Shown here piece after piece: positions 38,651 to 46,571 of a stretch of DNA of 52,984 nt; position 1 is the first letter of the stretch, and every line of letters begins with the position of its first letter. The translations under genes were made by a program, and so were the position numbers. The stretch comes from Scatomorpha merdigallinarum (GTDB lineage: Bacteria > Bacillota > Clostridia > Oscillospirales > Oscillospiraceae). The notes under the pieces were generated by a model, which was given only the letters and a program-made list of their open reading frames with translations, ran no database searches and was not told the origin of the DNA. The stretch is taken from contig DVJA01000028.1 in NCBI GenBank assembly GCA_018710885.1, positions 1 through 52,984 on the forward strand, given 5' to 3'.

Positions 38651-38730
38651 CGCTTTCTTTTGGCAAGCACAAAAGAAAGCGCCCCAGGAGGCCCGCAACC
38701 CCCGAGGGTTGCACCACCCCCCGCCGGGGG
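38651..38730. repeat. Cluster of three inverted repeats
   Basis: Three hairpins in 80 bases: a perfect 12-bp arm pair CGCTTTCTTTTG/CAAAAGAAAGCG (38651-38662 with 38670-38681), GCAACCC/GGGTTGC (38695-38701 with 38706-38712), and a CCCCC/GGGGG pair (about 38718-38730). The pattern looks like an extragenic palindromic element. Its origin is unknown. Confidence 0.65.
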
Positions 38731-38780
38731 AACAACAAATAAAGTCAGCACCAGCGCCTGCGCGCTGTTGCAGCGGCCTG

Positions 38781-38809
38781 TTGGGGGCACCACCTCAGAC
38801 CGCTATATA
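38781..38809 (+). promoter_or_regulatory. Weak candidate promoter of thiD-cytX
   Basis: TTGGGG (38781-38786) and TATATA (38804-38809) with a 17-base spacer, 31 bases ahead of the thiD ATG. The -35 is poor. Confidence 0.35.
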
Positions 38810-38839
38810 AAACGCAATGCTAAGAAAGGAAGTATCGTT

Positions 38840-39646
38840 ATGAGAACAGCATTGACGATCGCTGGAAGCGATTCCAGCGGAGGCGCCGGGATTCAGGCCG
38901 ACATCAAGACTATGACGATGAATGGCGTATTTGCCATGAGCGCGATTACAGCCTTGACGGCCCAGAACACTCTCGGCGTCACAGACATTCTCGAGGCCAC
39001 GCCCGAGTTCCTCACTGAGGAGCTGGACGCCGTGTTTACGGACATCTTCCCCGACGCGGTGAAGATCGGCATGGTCTCCTCGGCCCCGCTTATAGAGGTG
39101 ATAGCGGAGCGGCTGCGGCACTATCAGGCCCGGCACATTGTGGTCGACCCCGTCATGGTCGCCACGAGCGGGTCCCGGCTGCTGCGCGACGACGCCGTCG
39201 GCGCGCTGGAGCATGAGCTCCTGCCGCTCGCAGAGGTGGTCACGCCCAACATCCCGGAAGCCGAGATACTTGCGGAGATGTCCATAAGCTCGCCCGAGGA
39301 CATGGAGAAGGCCGCACGGGCCATCTCTGAGCGCTTTAACTGCGCCGTGCTCTGCAAGGGCGGGCACGACCTCAACGACGCCAACGACCTGCTTTGGGCC
39401 GGCGGCGAAGCCCACTGGTTTATGGGCAAACGTATTGACAATCCCAACACCCACGGCACCGGCTGCACGCTTTCGAGCGCCATAGCGTCCAACCTGGCCA
39501 AGGGATTCAACCTCCACGACAGCGTGGAGCGCGCGAAGAGCTATATCTCGGGCGCGCTCTCAGCCATGCTCGACCTCGGCCACGGACGCGGGCCGATGAA
39601 TCACGCCTTTGATCTCAAAGGCGAATACGCCGTGGAGGTGCGATAA
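38840..39646 (+). CDS. thiD: Hydroxymethylpyrimidine (phosphate) kinase
   Basis: A 268-residue ribokinase-fold kinase that phosphorylates hydroxymethylpyrimidine and its monophosphate for thiamine synthesis. The N-terminal TIAGSDSSGGAGIQAD is diagnostic, and the C-terminal anion-hole motif is NTHGTGCTLSSAIAS. VVDPVMVATSG is also typical of the family. The start at 38840 has AAAGGAAG 7 bases upstream; a longer upstream frame lies in repeat DNA. One base separates its stop from cytX, so the two form a salvage operon. No TPP riboswitch is visible ahead. Confidence 0.96.
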   Translation: MRTALTIAGSDSSGGAGIQADIKTMTMNGVFAMSAITALTAQNTLGVTDILEATPEFLTEELDAVFTDIFPDAVKIGMVSSAPLIEVIAERLRHYQARHIVVDPVMVATSGSRLLRDDAVGALEHELLPLAEVVTPNIPEAEILAEMSISSPEDMEKAARAISERFNCAVLCKGGHDLNDANDLLWAGGEAHWFMGKRIDNPNTHGTGCTLSSAIASNLAKGFNLHDSVERAKSYISGALSAMLDLGHGRGPMNHAFDLKGEYAVEVR

Positions 39647-39647
39647 A

Positions 39648-40817
39648 ATGAAAAAAACAACAGCATTCCAGAACTCCCTCATCTGGTTCGGCGCGGCGGT
39701 CTCGCTGGCCGAGATACTCACAGGTACTTATTTTGCCCCGCTCGGTATGGGTAAGGGTCTGCTTGCCATAATCGTCGGCCATGTCATAGGATGCGTGCTG
39801 TTCTTCCTCGCCGGATTGATTGGCGGCAGGGAGAGAAAGAGCGCGATGGAGACGACGAAGATGAGCTTCGGACACTACGGTGGGCTGCTTTTCGCGCTGC
39901 TGAATGTCATGCAGCTCGTCGGCTGGACAGGCATCATGATTTACGACGGCGCCGTCGCCACCAACGGCATTTTTGAGGCCGGTATTTGGGTCTGGAGCAT
40001 AGTTATAGGCGTACTTATAATCGTGTGGATAGCCGTGGGAATCACGAACCTCGGCCTGCTGAACAAGATAACCATGGCGCTGCTCTTTGTGCTCACTATG
40101 GTGCTATGCTTCGTCATATTCCGCGGCGGCAACCCCACCGCGACCGCGACCGAGACCATGACGTTCGGCGCGGCTGTAGAGCTGGCTGTGAGCATGCCAC
40201 TTTCGTGGCTGCCTGTCATAAGCGACTATACGAGAGAGAGCGAGAAGCCGTTCAAAGCGACGCTGGCCAGCACCGTGACCTACGGCCTGGTAAGCTGCTG
40301 GATGTATATTATCGGCATGGGCGCTTCCATCTTCACCGGCGAGAGCGACATAGCTCAGATAATGCTCCGCGCCGGCCTGGGAATACCCGCGCTGCTGATA
40401 CTTATACTCTCCACCGTCACGACTACCTTCCTCGACGCGTTCAGCGCCGGCATTTCCTGCGAGAGCCTGAGCAAGAAGCTCAACGGAAAAGTGATAGGCA
40501 TTATTGCAACCGTAGTCGGTACGCTGGGCGCCTGCTTCTTCAATATGGACGACATCACCAACTTCCTGTACCTCATAGGCAGCGTGTTCGCGCCCATGAT
40601 AGCCGTACAGATAACCACCTATTTCATACTTAAAAAGGACAGCTTCAATGCCGCCTTCGACTGGCCGAACCTCATCGTCTGGGCGCTCGGCTTTGTGGCA
40701 TACCGGCTGCTGATGAACGTTGACCTGCCTGTCGGCAACACCCTGCCAGCGGTGGCCATAACGATGGTTCTGTGCTGGATTGTCAATAAGCTCGTCGGCA
40801 ATCGCGCGAAGGCGTGA
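39648..40817 (+). CDS. cytX: Hydroxymethylpyrimidine transporter, CytX-like (NCS1 family)
   Basis: A 389-residue membrane transporter with about eleven to twelve hydrophobic segments. The opening segment with SLIWFGAAVSLAEILTGTYF and the membrane motif LAIIVGHVIGCVLF match CytX-type members of the nucleobase:cation symporter-1 family. Its place one base after thiD supports import of the thiamine pyrimidine moiety, which ThiD then phosphorylates. The ATG at 39648 is preferred to an upstream ATG inside thiD. A hairpin at 40827-40848 follows. Confidence 0.88.
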   Translation: MKKTTAFQNSLIWFGAAVSLAEILTGTYFAPLGMGKGLLAIIVGHVIGCVLFFLAGLIGGRERKSAMETTKMSFGHYGGLLFALLNVMQLVGWTGIMIYDGAVATNGIFEAGIWVWSIVIGVLIIVWIAVGITNLGLLNKITMALLFVLTMVLCFVIFRGGNPTATATETMTFGAAVELAVSMPLSWLPVISDYTRESEKPFKATLASTVTYGLVSCWMYIIGMGASIFTGESDIAQIMLRAGLGIPALLILILSTVTTTFLDAFSAGISCESLSKKLNGKVIGIIATVVGTLGACFFNMDDITNFLYLIGSVFAPMIAVQITTYFILKKDSFNAAFDWPNLIVWALGFVAYRLLMNVDLPVGNTLPAVAITMVLCWIVNKLVGNRAKA

Positions 40818-40826
40818 GCGCTGTTG

Positions 40827-40848
40827 GGGAGGGCGTTCGCGCCCTCCC
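40827..40848 (+). terminator. Hairpin after cytX
   Basis: A perfect 9-bp GC-rich stem (40827-40835 with 40840-40848) with a TTCG tetraloop. The T-tract is poor (GCTTGT), so termination may be weak. Confidence 0.6.
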
Positions 40849-40904
40849 GCTTGTACGATTCTACGCTGCCACGTATATACACAGCACATTTTTTGCAATA
40901 TCGC

Positions 40905-40933
40905 TTGACAAATAGCAGCGGTACTGCTATACT
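40905..40933 (+). promoter_or_regulatory. Promoter of the infC-rpmI-rplT operon
   Basis: Perfect TTGACA (40905-40910) and TATACT (40928-40933) with a 17-base spacer. The leader to infC is about 180 bases. Confidence 0.85.
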
Positions 40934-41053
40934 TTTAGAGCTAAAACAAAGCAGGACGGTATCCGCCGTACTCACCCGGCCGCTGAGGGCGCGCTGTGGT
41001 TAACATGAACTTTGAAGCTTTTGGGGTTGGTTTCCCCATGCTTTTGTATGTTT

Positions 41054-41085
41054 GCGCGGATGCTGTCACGGTGTCCGCGCTTTTT
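41054..41085 (+). terminator. Leader terminator (attenuator) of the infC operon
   Basis: A stem GCGCGGA (41054-41060) with TCCGCGC (41074-41080), followed by TTTTT, inside the leader and 34 bases ahead of the infC start. In Firmicutes ribosomal protein L20 is known to bind this leader and stop transcription early. The position and structure fit that control. L20 binding to this one is inference. Confidence 0.7.
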
Positions 41086-41118
41086 GCGCAAAGCTATTTC
41101 CAGCGGGAGGTGTCTTTA

Positions 41119-41706
41119 ATAGCAGTCACAGATTATCAGGTCAACGAGGAGATACGCGACCGGGAGGTGCGCCTCATCGGCGAGGACGGCGAACAGCTTG
41201 GCATAATGACCAGCGCCGCCGCAATGCAGATAGCCATTGAGAAGGACCTGGACCTGGTCAAGATAGCGCCGGGCTCCAATCCGCCGGTCTGCAAGATAAT
41301 GGATTACGGCAAGTACCGTTTCGAGCAGAGCAAGCGGGAGAAGGAGGCGCGCAAGAACCAGCGCGTGATTGAGATCAAAGAGATACGTATGTCCCCGAGC
41401 ATAGGCGAGAACGATTTCCTCGTCAAACTGCGCAACGGGCAGAAGTTCCTCTCAGACGGCGACCGCGTCAAGGTCACCGTGCGTTTCCGCGGCCGTGAGA
41501 TGGCGCACACCAACATCGGTGAACAGCTCCTGCGCGACTTTGCGGACAAGTGCGCCGAGATAGCCAATCTCGACAAGCAGCCCAAGCTTGAGGGCAGGAA
41601 CATGTCCATTTTCCTCTCGCCCAAGCCGCAGACCCCCGCCAAGAAACAGCCCAAGCAGCCGAAGCAGCCTAAGCCGGCCGCACCGGAGGGCACCTCAGAA
41701 GAGTAA
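41119..41706 (+). CDS. infC: Translation initiation factor IF-3 with ATA start
   Basis: A 195-residue initiation factor that binds the 30S ribosome and polices start codon and initiator tRNA choice. The N domain begins NEEIRDREVRLIGEDG and the C domain has KEIRMSPSIGENDF and VRFRGREMAHT. A Lys/Gln/Pro-rich tail (KQPKQPKQPKP) makes it longer than the usual 175 or so. The only well-placed ribosome site, GGAGG (41106-41110), points to ATA at 41119 as the start, 8 bases on. Rare starts on infC are a known self-control device, as IF-3 rejects them. The alternative GTG at 41110 overlaps the ribosome site. Confidence 0.88.
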   Translation: MAVTDYQVNEEIRDREVRLIGEDGEQLGIMTSAAAMQIAIEKDLDLVKIAPGSNPPVCKIMDYGKYRFEQSKREKEARKNQRVIEIKEIRMSPSIGENDFLVKLRNGQKFLSDGDRVKVTVRFRGREMAHTNIGEQLLRDFADKCAEIANLDKQPKLEGRNMSIFLSPKPQTPAKKQPKQPKQPKPAAPEGTSEE

Positions 41707-41732
41707 AGCCACCAAGGAAGGAGAAAAATATC

Positions 41733-41930
41733 ATGCCGAAACTTAAGACGCATTCCGGCGCTAAGAAAAGGTTCAACCTTACCAAGTCCGGCAAGGTTAA
41801 GCGTGCTCACGCTTACAAGAGCCACATTCTCACCAAGAAGGACACCAAGCGCAAGAGGGGCCTCCGTCAGGGCGCCTACGCGGATGAGACCAACGTCTCC
41901 GCGATTAAGCGTATGATTCCGTATAAATAA
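41733..41930 (+). CDS. rpmI: 50S ribosomal protein L35
   Basis: A 65-residue basic protein of the large ribosomal subunit. PKLKTHSGAKKRFNLTKSGK at the start is diagnostic, and the length is standard. AAGGAG lies 8 bases upstream. It lies between infC (26 bases) and rplT (14 bases), the conserved order. Confidence 0.98.
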   Translation: MPKLKTHSGAKKRFNLTKSGKVKRAHAYKSHILTKKDTKRKRGLRQGAYADETNVSAIKRMIPYK

Positions 41931-41944
41931 GGAGGCAGTGACAA

Positions 41945-42298
41945 ATGGCTAGAGTTAAAGGCGCGATGATGACGCGCAAGAGAAGGAACAAGATGCTCGG
42001 TCTTGCGAAGGGCTACTGGGGCAACAAGTCCCGCCACTTCAAGATGGCCAAGCAGCAGGTCATGAAGTCCGGCCGCTACGCTTACGTCGGCCGCAAGCAG
42101 AAAAAGCGCGACTTCCGCAGCCTGTGGATTACCCGTATCTCTGCCGCGTGCAAGCTCAACGGCATGAATTACTCCACTTTTATGCACGGCCTCAAGCTCG
42201 CCGGTATCGACATGAACCGCAAGATGCTCTCCGAGACCGCCATACACGATCCCGCCGCCTTCACCGCCCTGTGCGAGAAGGCCAAGGCTTCCCTGTAA
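41945..42298 (+). CDS. rplT: 50S ribosomal protein L20
   Basis: A 117-residue ribosomal protein needed for early 50S assembly and, in Firmicutes, the repressor of its own operon through the leader. ARVKGAMMTRKRRNKMLGLA at the start and LWITRISAACKLNGM in the C-terminal half are diagnostic. AAGGAGG lies 8 bases upstream. Confidence 0.98.
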   Translation: MARVKGAMMTRKRRNKMLGLAKGYWGNKSRHFKMAKQQVMKSGRYAYVGRKQKKRDFRSLWITRISAACKLNGMNYSTFMHGLKLAGIDMNRKMLSETAIHDPAAFTALCEKAKASL

Positions 42299-42342
42299 GC
42301 TGCAAAAAGACCAGGCCGTAAGGACCGGGCCAAAGCAGCACT

Positions 42343-42395
42343 AAGAGAAGGCAGGCGCTGTCAATACAGCGCCTGCCTTCTCTTATACATTTTTT
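42343..42395 (+). terminator. Strong terminator after rplT
   Basis: A perfect 18-bp stem (42343-42360 with 42367-42384) with a six-base loop, followed by ATACATTTTTT. Confidence 0.92.
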
Positions 42396-42592
42396 CGACT
42401 GTTTTGCTCTGGTTTGACCTGACCTAAGAACATTTATACCCGCGCAGAGAGTGCTTTGCCTACGGGAATCTTTGCGTTCGGAGATGCAGATTTTGCCGTG
42501 AACAGCGGCTTGGGGCGCTGGGGGCGCGCCGTATATGGGTGCATAATTAAAGAGAAATACGGATTATAATACGTGGCAATTTTCGACTGTTT
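42392..42592 (+). repeat. Paired 13-base direct repeat with 0A-box-like core
   Basis: TTTTCGACTGTTT occurs at 42392-42404 and again at 42580-42592, 188 bases apart. The core TTCGAC matches six of seven bases of the reverse Spo0A box (TTCGACA). Both lie upstream of the Spo0A-like gene. Otherwise the 381 bases between rplT and that gene hold only the terminator and AT-rich sequence with an isolated TATAAT near 42565. Confidence 0.5.
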
Positions 42593-42679
42593 CTGTATAC
42601 TGATGGTAAGGAGGATTTTGCCGTGCTGGAACAGCCGAATTGGCATAGCAGCATTGGCGTTACCAATTAGAGGAGTAGG

Positions 42680-43075
42680 GTGACAAAGATGAAATCCAGA
42701 TATGAGATAGCTCTTGTGTTGCAGGAACTGGGCATTACGCCGAACTACACGGGGTATTTCCAAACCGCGGAGGCAGTGGGGTTATGTGTCAAAGAACCGG
42801 AACGGCTCACACTGATAACTAAGCTGGTTTACGCGGAGGTGGGGAAGAAATACGCCGTCAAGTGGACGACTGTAGAGCGAAACATACGGACGGTAGCTGC
42901 CATGGCGTGGGAGAAGAGCCCGTTGCTGATGGAGGAGCTCATGGGCTGCAAGTTGAACTACAGGCCATGTGCATCGCAATTTGTGGCTGCGCTTACGATG
43001 AAGGTGCTGTCCCGCTGTATGCCTCATAGTAAACTGGATAAGGCGCAGCTTGAAGAGCGTGAAAACCTGGCGTGA
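42680..43075 (+). CDS. Free-standing Spo0A C-terminal (DNA-binding) domain protein
   Basis: A 131-residue protein that matches the DNA-binding domain of the sporulation master regulator Spo0A along its length: VLQELGITPNYTGYFQTAEA, LITKLVYAEVGKKYAV and TTVERNIRTVAAMAW take the place of helices in the six-helix domain. No receiver domain is present, so phosphorylation cannot control it. It may bind 0A-like boxes or compete with Spo0A. Start uncertain: GTG at 42680 (GAGGAG 4 bases upstream, short) or ATG at 42689 (AGGG at 8-9 bases). The residues contacting DNA differ from classic Spo0A, so its sites may differ. Confidence 0.82.
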   Translation: MTKMKSRYEIALVLQELGITPNYTGYFQTAEAVGLCVKEPERLTLITKLVYAEVGKKYAVKWTTVERNIRTVAAMAWEKSPLLMEELMGCKLNYRPCASQFVAALTMKVLSRCMPHSKLDKAQLEERENLA

Positions 43076-43135
43076 AGCCTGGAGAACAGGCGCCGCCCAA
43101 TAGCCCAATAGGCAGATTACAGATTGCCAGATTCG

Positions 43136-43176
43136 CAAAAAGCTGTCACAAAACGGAGGTTTTGTGACAGCTTTTG
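43136..43176. terminator. Bidirectional terminator between convergent genes
   Basis: A perfect 17-bp stem (43138-43154 with 43159-43175), a GGAG loop and A- and T-rich flanks on both sides. It serves the Spo0A-C gene and the CPBP protease gene. Confidence 0.92.
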
Positions 43177-43190
43177 TCTTGAGGGTGCTT

Positions 43191-43901
43191 TTAATACATC
43201 ATACTCATGCCGATTGCATTGGCCAGCATGTGGTAAAGTATAGGGGCCCAGATGCTGCCAGAACGCTCATAGCACCAGTTGAAGGCCAGGGACGCGGGCA
43301 GGTAGAGCACGGCAGATAAGAGCGCTGCCGGGTCGTATATGGCGTATTGCCAGACATGGTAGAGCGAGAAAACAAGCGCGCTCACAATCCAGGCGAGCAG
43401 ACGGCTGCGGCGGTGCAGCCCGCCAAATACCAGGCCGCGGAAGAGCACTTCCTCCACGATGGGGGCCATGAACACCGTCATGGCTATCAGCTTGTTCAAG
43501 CCCTCCGGGGCCATGGCCTCGATGGCCGTATTGTTAGGCGAACTCAGGTCAACGGCGTCAAAGAGTATCAGCGCGTAACTGAGCATGAGGCTGAGCGCAG
43601 TTTCCAGCAGATATGCCGAAGCTATGGCTATGAGGAACGAGCCAATGCGGTCAATCGCGGCGCTGAAGCCGGCATGCAGGAAACGCCAGCACAGTATGAG
43701 GGTGTATGCAAAACCAATTATGTAATATATGAGGTTGAGCGTTACAGAGTCCAGGTTGGGTATTATAAGCGCCAACTTGGGCAGCAGCAGCGGCAGGGCG
43801 AAGAGGTGTATGGGCAGGTATATGAGTTCTGCCAGGCGCTCGCCCGGACGCATCAGGTCGATAAACTGTGGACGGTTGGGTATAACGGGTCTATTTTCCA
43901 T
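43191..43901 (-). CDS. CPBP-family intramembrane metalloprotease
   Basis: A 236-residue membrane protein with about seven hydrophobic segments. Active-site motifs of the CPBP (Abi/Rce1-like) family are clear: EEVLFRG with the Glu-Glu pair and Arg, SLYHVWQ with the first His, and LYHMLANA with the second His and Asn. Such proteases cut within the membrane and are linked to bacteriocin immunity or protein processing; the target is unknown. Its ATG shares one base with the mutS stop (TGATG), so it is translationally coupled to mutS. Confidence 0.93.
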   Translation of the reverse strand: MENRPVIPNRPQFIDLMRPGERLAELIYLPIHLFALPLLLPKLALIIPNLDSVTLNLIYYIIGFAYTLILCWRFLHAGFSAAIDRIGSFLIAIASAYLLETALSLMLSYALILFDAVDLSSPNNTAIEAMAPEGLNKLIAMTVFMAPIVEEVLFRGLVFGGLHRRSRLLAWIVSALVFSLYHVWQYAIYDPAALLSAVLYLPASLAFNWCYERSGSIWAPILYHMLANAIGMSMMY

Positions 43902-46561
43902 CAAGGGGCCAACTTTCTTTGCAGCTGATAGAGCAGGTTCATCGCCTCTATGGGCGTCAGGGTGTCGAGTTTTGCCGAGCGGATGGCGTCGAGCACTTCG
44001 TCGCTTGCGCCGTCGCCTAGCGTCATCTGCTGCGGCCCGGCGTCGTCATGCGCTGCGGTGTGTGGCGCTCCGGAGGTTTCAACCAGCTCCGCGAGGCACT
44101 CTTTGGCGCGGCGCACCACGCTGTCGGGCACTCCGGCGAGCGAGGCGACTTCGATGCCGTAGCTCTCGTCGGCTGCGCCGGGGACTATGCGGCGCAGGAA
44201 TATGATGCCGCCGCTCTGCTTCTTCGCGGTGATGGAGTAGTTCTTCACTCCGTCAATGTGCCCTGCCAGCTCGGTGAGCTCGTGGTAGTGGGTGGCCAGC
44301 AGGGTCTTTGCGCCGAGCCGCCTCTTATCCGCGCAGTATTCGAGCACCGCGCGGGCTATGGCTACGCCGTCGTAGGTTGAGGTGCCGCGGCCTATCTCGT
44401 CGAGGATGATGAGGCTGCGCGAGCTCGCGGCTTTGAGAATCTGCGCGACTTCCAGCATCTCGACCATGAAGGTACTCTGGCCTCCGGCCAAGTTGTCGGA
44501 GGAGCCGATGCGCGTGAAAACGCGGTCCACAACTCCGATGCTGGCGCTGCGCGCGGGTACGAAGGAACCCATTTGAGCCATGAGCACAATCAGGGCGGTC
44601 TGGCGCATGTAGGTGCTCTTGCCGGCCATGTTGGGGCCGGTTATGACCGCCAGCCTGTCGCTCGTGAGGTTCAGGTAGGTGTCGTTGGGCACGAAGCGCG
44701 TGTCCTTTTGCATGTACTCGACCACCGGGTGGCGGCCGTCGCGTATTTCGATCACGCCCGAGTCGTCTATCTCGGGGCAGACATAGCCGTTGCGTACGGC
44801 GGCTTCGGCCAGGGAGCGCAGCGCGTCGAGCACGGAGAGCAGCGCGGCCGTGTTGCCCAGCGCGTCCAGGCGCGCGGCGAGTTTGGCGCGCACCTCGCAG
44901 AAGAGGGTGTATTCCAGCCTGGCGTCGTTCTCGTTGGCCGAGGATATCTCGCTCTCGAGCGTCTTGAGCTCGGCGGTGAAGTAGCGCTCGTGGTTTACCA
45001 GCGTCTGCTTGCGTATATAGTCGGAGGGCAGTTCCTCGGCCGGGACCTTGCCCGGTATATCTATATAGTAGCCGAAGACGCGGTTGTAGGCGATGCGCAG
45101 CTTCTTGATGCCCGTGCGCTCTATTTCCCGCTGCTGCATCTCCGCGAGCAGGGAGGCCGAATTGTTCATCACGTCGCGCAGGTGGTCTACCTCCTGCGAG
45201 TAGCCGGGGCGTATCAGCCCGCCGTCGTGGAGCGTGACGGGCGCGTCGGGGTGGATGGCGCCCAGTATTTCCTCGCGCACGTCCTCGAGCGCGTCCATGT
45301 CCGCTATAGCGGAGAGCAGGACGCTCCGGCGTCCGGAGAGCAGCTCCTTTATACGCGGCAGGGCCTCACAGCTTGCGGCCAGCGCGAGCAGGTCCCGGCC
45401 GTTGGCCGACTGATAGCCCAGGCGCGAGGCCACTCGCTGCATGTCGCCTATGCCGTCGAGGGCCGCACCGAGCTCGCCGCGCAGGACGTTGTCCTCCTTG
45501 AGCTCGCGCACGGCAGCCAGGCGCTGAAGTATGTCCTGCGGCTTGAGCAGCGGCATCTCCACCCAGGAGCAGAGCGTGCGCGCGCCCATCGGGGTTTTGG
45601 TGCGGTCGAGCACGCCCAGCAGGCTGCCGGCCTTTGCGCCGGTGCGCAGGTTGGCCGTCAGCTCAAGGCTGCGCCGGGTCTGCCAGTCCAGCTCCATGTA
45701 CCTGTCGTCCTCGCGGAATTCCAGGCGGTTTATGTGCGCCATGTCGCACTTCTGAGTGTCGGAAATGTATTGCAGCAGCGCGCCGCAGGCGAGTGAGGCG
45801 TCGGTAGCGGCTTCGGGCAGTTCATTTGCGCCCTTGGAGAACTGCGCGTCCAGCCGTTCGGCGGCCGCGGAGGCGTCGAAATATCCGTCTACCTGCTCTA
45901 TTGAGCAGCCTATGCGCCTGCGCAAAAAGTCTGCCAGCGTCTTGTCGGCGCCCGCGGCGGCGTTTAGCACCACCTCGCGCGGAGTGAAGGAGCTCAGTTC
46001 GTTTAGTATGTGCGGCATCACCGGCGCTTTGCACTCCATGGCGAAGAACTCGCCGGTGGACACGTCGCAGAAGGCCATGCCGCCGCTGCTGCCGCGCACG
46101 CAGATGGCGCAGACGTAGTTGGGCTTGTCGCCCTCCAGCATGGACGACTCTGTCACTGTGCCGGGGGTGATGACCCTGATGACGTCGCGCTTTACGAGGC
46201 CCTTGGCCGTGGCCGGGTCCTCAAGCTGTTCGCAGACGGCGACCTTATAGCCCTTTTGCAGCAGCCGGGATATGTAGGCCTCGGATGAGTGGTAGGGCAC
46301 GCCGCACATAGGCATTTGCTCCGAGACGGGCTTGTTGCGGTCGCGCGTGGTCAGCATCAAGTCCAGCTCGCGCGAGGCGAGCACCGCGTCTTCGTCGAAG
46401 AGTTCGTAGAAGTCGCCGAGCCGGAAGAAGAGCAGGCAGCCCTGATGCTGTTTTTTTATTTCGTAGTACTGTTTTTGCAGCGGAGTGAGGGTGGAGGCGT
46501 CGCGCTCTGCAAGGGGCACGCGCCCGGAGAGATCTCTGTTTTTGCCCTTGGTTCCAGGCAT
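43901..46561 (-). CDS. mutS: DNA mismatch repair protein MutS
   Basis: An 886-residue mismatch sensor. The N-terminal mismatch-binding motif is GDFYELFDEDA, the ATPase Walker A is GPNMAGKST (642-650), with IILDEIGRGTSTYDG as Walker B. A C-terminal segment ends with IEAMNLLYQLQRKL, the helix used for dimer or tetramer contacts. The start at 46561 is chosen because AAGGAGGGG lies 3-5 bases upstream; an ATG 18 bases earlier lies within the miaB end. Co-transcribed after miaB with a 10-base gap and before the CPBP protease gene. Confidence 0.98.
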   Translation of the reverse strand: MPGTKGKNRDLSGRVPLAERDASTLTPLQKQYYEIKKQHQGCLLFFRLGDFYELFDEDAVLASRELDLMLTTRDRNKPVSEQMPMCGVPYHSSEAYISRLLQKGYKVAVCEQLEDPATAKGLVKRDVIRVITPGTVTESSMLEGDKPNYVCAICVRGSSGGMAFCDVSTGEFFAMECKAPVMPHILNELSSFTPREVVLNAAAGADKTLADFLRRRIGCSIEQVDGYFDASAAAERLDAQFSKGANELPEAATDASLACGALLQYISDTQKCDMAHINRLEFREDDRYMELDWQTRRSLELTANLRTGAKAGSLLGVLDRTKTPMGARTLCSWVEMPLLKPQDILQRLAAVRELKEDNVLRGELGAALDGIGDMQRVASRLGYQSANGRDLLALAASCEALPRIKELLSGRRSVLLSAIADMDALEDVREEILGAIHPDAPVTLHDGGLIRPGYSQEVDHLRDVMNNSASLLAEMQQREIERTGIKKLRIAYNRVFGYYIDIPGKVPAEELPSDYIRKQTLVNHERYFTAELKTLESEISSANENDARLEYTLFCEVRAKLAARLDALGNTAALLSVLDALRSLAEAAVRNGYVCPEIDDSGVIEIRDGRHPVVEYMQKDTRFVPNDTYLNLTSDRLAVITGPNMAGKSTYMRQTALIVLMAQMGSFVPARSASIGVVDRVFTRIGSSDNLAGGQSTFMVEMLEVAQILKAASSRSLIILDEIGRGTSTYDGVAIARAVLEYCADKRRLGAKTLLATHYHELTELAGHIDGVKNYSITAKKQSGGIIFLRRIVPGAADESYGIEVASLAGVPDSVVRRAKECLAELVETSGAPHTAAHDDAGPQQMTLGDGASDEVLDAIRSAKLDTLTPIEAMNLLYQLQRKLAP

Positions 46562-46571
46562 ATGCCCCTCC

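Larger units (their letters stand above)
38065..38839. other. Gene-free stretch of 775 bases with repeat and hairpins
   Basis: No convincing coding region. It holds the inverted repeat copy (38152-38210), low-conservation GC-rich sequence, a hairpin cluster (38651-38730) and the thiD promoter. Short open frames here lack ribosome sites and have repeat-like, Pro/Arg-rich translations, so they are left out. Confidence 0.6.

Noticed and set aside
40850..40873. ATTCTACG followed by CCACG, like a third copy of the intergenic repeat
   Set aside because: Only a few bases match, and the CGGCGTCCTCGACG core is absent.
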